Of a stretch of DNA of 64,000 nt, positions 62,211-64,000 are shown one piece after another. The DNA comes from Hepsetus odoe. Its lineage: Eukaryota; Chordata; Actinopteri; Characiformes; Hepsetidae. Numbering within the stretch: the first letter of the stretch is position 1; every line of letters starts with the position of its first letter. Location: positions 23,374,673-23,438,672 of the forward strand of contig CM029370.1 of the NCBI GenBank assembly GCA_017165825.1, in the 5' to 3' direction. The position numbers and the translations under genes were made by a program. Under the pieces are notes generated by a model. That model did not search any database, had not been told where the DNA came from, and saw only the letters and a program-made list of their open reading frames with translations.

Positions 62211-62429
62211 TGTGAAAGTGAAAGTGACCATTCTTGTCGTTGTGAGAACACGGCACAGCACACAGTGAACCACAACAAAATTACACCTCTGCATTTTACC
62301 CACACACATACAAACACGTGCAGCAGGGGGCAGCCCGGGGAGCAGTGATGGGGACTGTACCTTGCTCAAAGTTACCTCAGGGCAACCTTCCGGTGCCAAA
62401 ACCCAATCCACTAGACCACCACTGCCCCA
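62211..62429 (-). mobile_element. tRNA-headed SINE, B tail, head shortened
   Basis: GTGAAAGTGAAAGTGACCAT, CACAGTGAACCACAACAAAA, CAGCCCGGGGAGCAGTGATG, CCTTGCTCAAAG, then a deletion across the B box to CCACTAGACCACCACTGCCC. Confidence 0.88.
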
Positions 62430-62632
62430 AAAATGTCAAGGCCAAAAATGAGGTCTGAAGAGGTCTGCTGCATCCCTCTGATGTAGACAGTTTCCATAAA
62501 CAAGAAGTCAGATTTGCCTCCCTGTACTTTTCTTATACTGTTCATTAAAAGGTTCTTCAGAGAAACAAGACAAGCTAATGATGATTTCACGTAGAGACCT
62601 TCAGGACAAATGTCCTGCACTAATTTGACAAA

Positions 62633-62840
62633 CATTTACATTTACGGCATTTAACAGACGCTCTTATCCAGAGCGACTTCCATGTCCTAATTACAGGGAC
62701 AGTCCCCCTGGAGCAACTCAGGGTTAAGGGTCTTGCTCAGGGACCCAGTGGTGGTAGTGCTGGAGGTAGGATTTGAACCTGGGACCTCTTGAGCCATAGG
62801 ACCATAGGCAAATATCCTACCACTAGACCACCACCACCCC
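62633..62840 (-). mobile_element. Different tRNA-headed SINE ('CATTTA' end)
   Basis: ACATTTACATTTACGGCATT, TAACAGACGCTCTTATCCAG, AGCGACTTCC, GGGTCTTGCTCAGGGACCCA, B box GGATTTGAACCTGGG, CCTACCACTAGACCACCACC. This is the widespread fish SINE with the 'GACGCT.TTATCCA.AGCGACTT' domain. It is distinct in body and tail from the main family. Confidence 0.85.
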
Positions 62841-64000
62841 TCGCCTTGACCAAGAGCGAGTGGACATTTGTTTGAGCCTCAGTTAACTGTCATCCTCTGT
62901 CTTTGCCTTAATCTTTCTTGTTCCAGTTTTTGTGGACTTGCATGACCGGCCTTAATAAAAATGGAACGTTGTCAGAAAAACAGGAAATACTTTCTTCAGA
63001 CAGAGTTCAGATAAACTACAGTAGTGTCAGATGAAATTCTTCAAAGATGAATTCAGTGTATCTATGAAAAAAAGTTTGTAAGCCCACAAGTTTAAGAATG
63101 CCACATGATAGAGGATACTGTTGAAAATATTAAATAATGTTGAAGAAATACATAAAATGATAACAAAAAAGTACATTGCAGGGGGAGAGAAAGCCCCTTT
63201 CTTTGAAAAGGAACAAAAAAATAAGTGTTACACAAAGATGTCAACGGGCTTGTAAGAAAATCTGAGATTGAAAATCTTTCTGAAACTGTGAGTGTGGTGA
63301 ATGTGCAGTGCTGGAAGTTTTAGTTATTTTTATTATAAAATCTGAGTCACAAAAAAGTGAGCCGCAATGTGGTGTATAAAATTTTTTCTAAGAGATTTTA
63401 ATTCAGTGTAAGCTAACTAAGCAGTCTAAGCACTGTCAAGATGACCAACAGCCTCATTAGAGCAAGAGTCAATGATGACAATGGCTGGACCAGAATTCCT
63501 TCCTGGGTGCCTTCATGGCTGCAGGGTCCCAGTCATTCCTTTGTGCTTGATGATGCCGAATTTCAATTGATTGATTAATCACTGCTTTAATCACTGCTTT
63601 GCCAGCTTTTTCGCATCACCAGCATGATGATGTAATATATATGAATTAAGGTGAATCTTTCTGTTTTTGTCATGGCTTTGTCACTTCTCGACATTAAAAC
63701 CGAGTCACTGATCTGTTGACAGAGTGGAAGTAGAACGAAAATGACTTTTACCGTAATGAATTAATGAAGAAGTTGTGTCATTAGAACAGGCCTTAAAACA
63801 CTACAATTCAAAGTGGTAGGAGTAATGTTTTGGTGAATTAAGCCAATGGGATGATATAAAAAACTATTATTAGGATCTCTATTCCGTGTCTTGGCTTGGT
63901 GGCTCATGCCCTGATTAACATGTCATAACTCACCTGTTCCTCTAATCCATATACGCTCTTTGTCTGCTGTGTCCACACATCGATTTATCCATCAGCCCTG

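Overview
The window looks like teleost fish DNA. It is mostly non-coding and AT-rich, with many microsatellites, tRNA-headed SINEs with the A/B boxes common in fish, Tc1-like transposon remains and decayed LINE 3' ends. There are no operons and no long intact reading frames. The SINE set hints at an otophysan-type fish, but I could not test this.

The one gene I can name is the 5' part of a kif26a-like gene on the + strand. KIF26A is an atypical kinesin. A CpG-containing, CCAAT/GC-box promoter lies at about 12120-12340. Four coding exons follow: 12527-12577, 12944-13147, 40388-40870 and 49188-49336. Their introns are about 0.37, 27.2, 8.3 and more than 14.6 kb. All four donors and three acceptors fit GT-AG, and the frame stays open across every junction (phases 0, 0, 0, then 2). 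The exons give about 295 residues of the N-terminal region that precedes the motor domain: two CxxC hairpins, a W-S-V-T-R-V segment and an A-A-S-F-F segment. The motor domain lies beyond the right edge.

Layout: 1-11900 is upstream flank with GATA, CA, CT, GT and GAAA arrays, two SINEs and a possible small spliced reading frame at 10990-11386. A CTCF-like site (11919-11937) and the promoter come next. Intron 2 (13148-40387) holds many SINEs, a Tc1-type miniature element, a GGTAT satellite, LINE ends, possible conserved non-coding blocks and an antisense exon-like segment (about 37755-37941). Intron 3 (40871-49187) holds a LINE reverse-transcriptase remnant, a GC-box minisatellite, young and tandem SINEs and a dead Tc1 transposase. 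Intron 4 (49337-64000) holds more SINEs and LINE ends, long TA tracts and a set of interlocked inverted repeats at 59458-59541.

The main non-genic story is modular SINEs. One tRNA-like head and central block is joined to either of two unrelated 3' tails. All three copies with the 'CGACCTGTCCAGGG' tail have perfect 13-14 bp target-site duplications, so that form moved recently.
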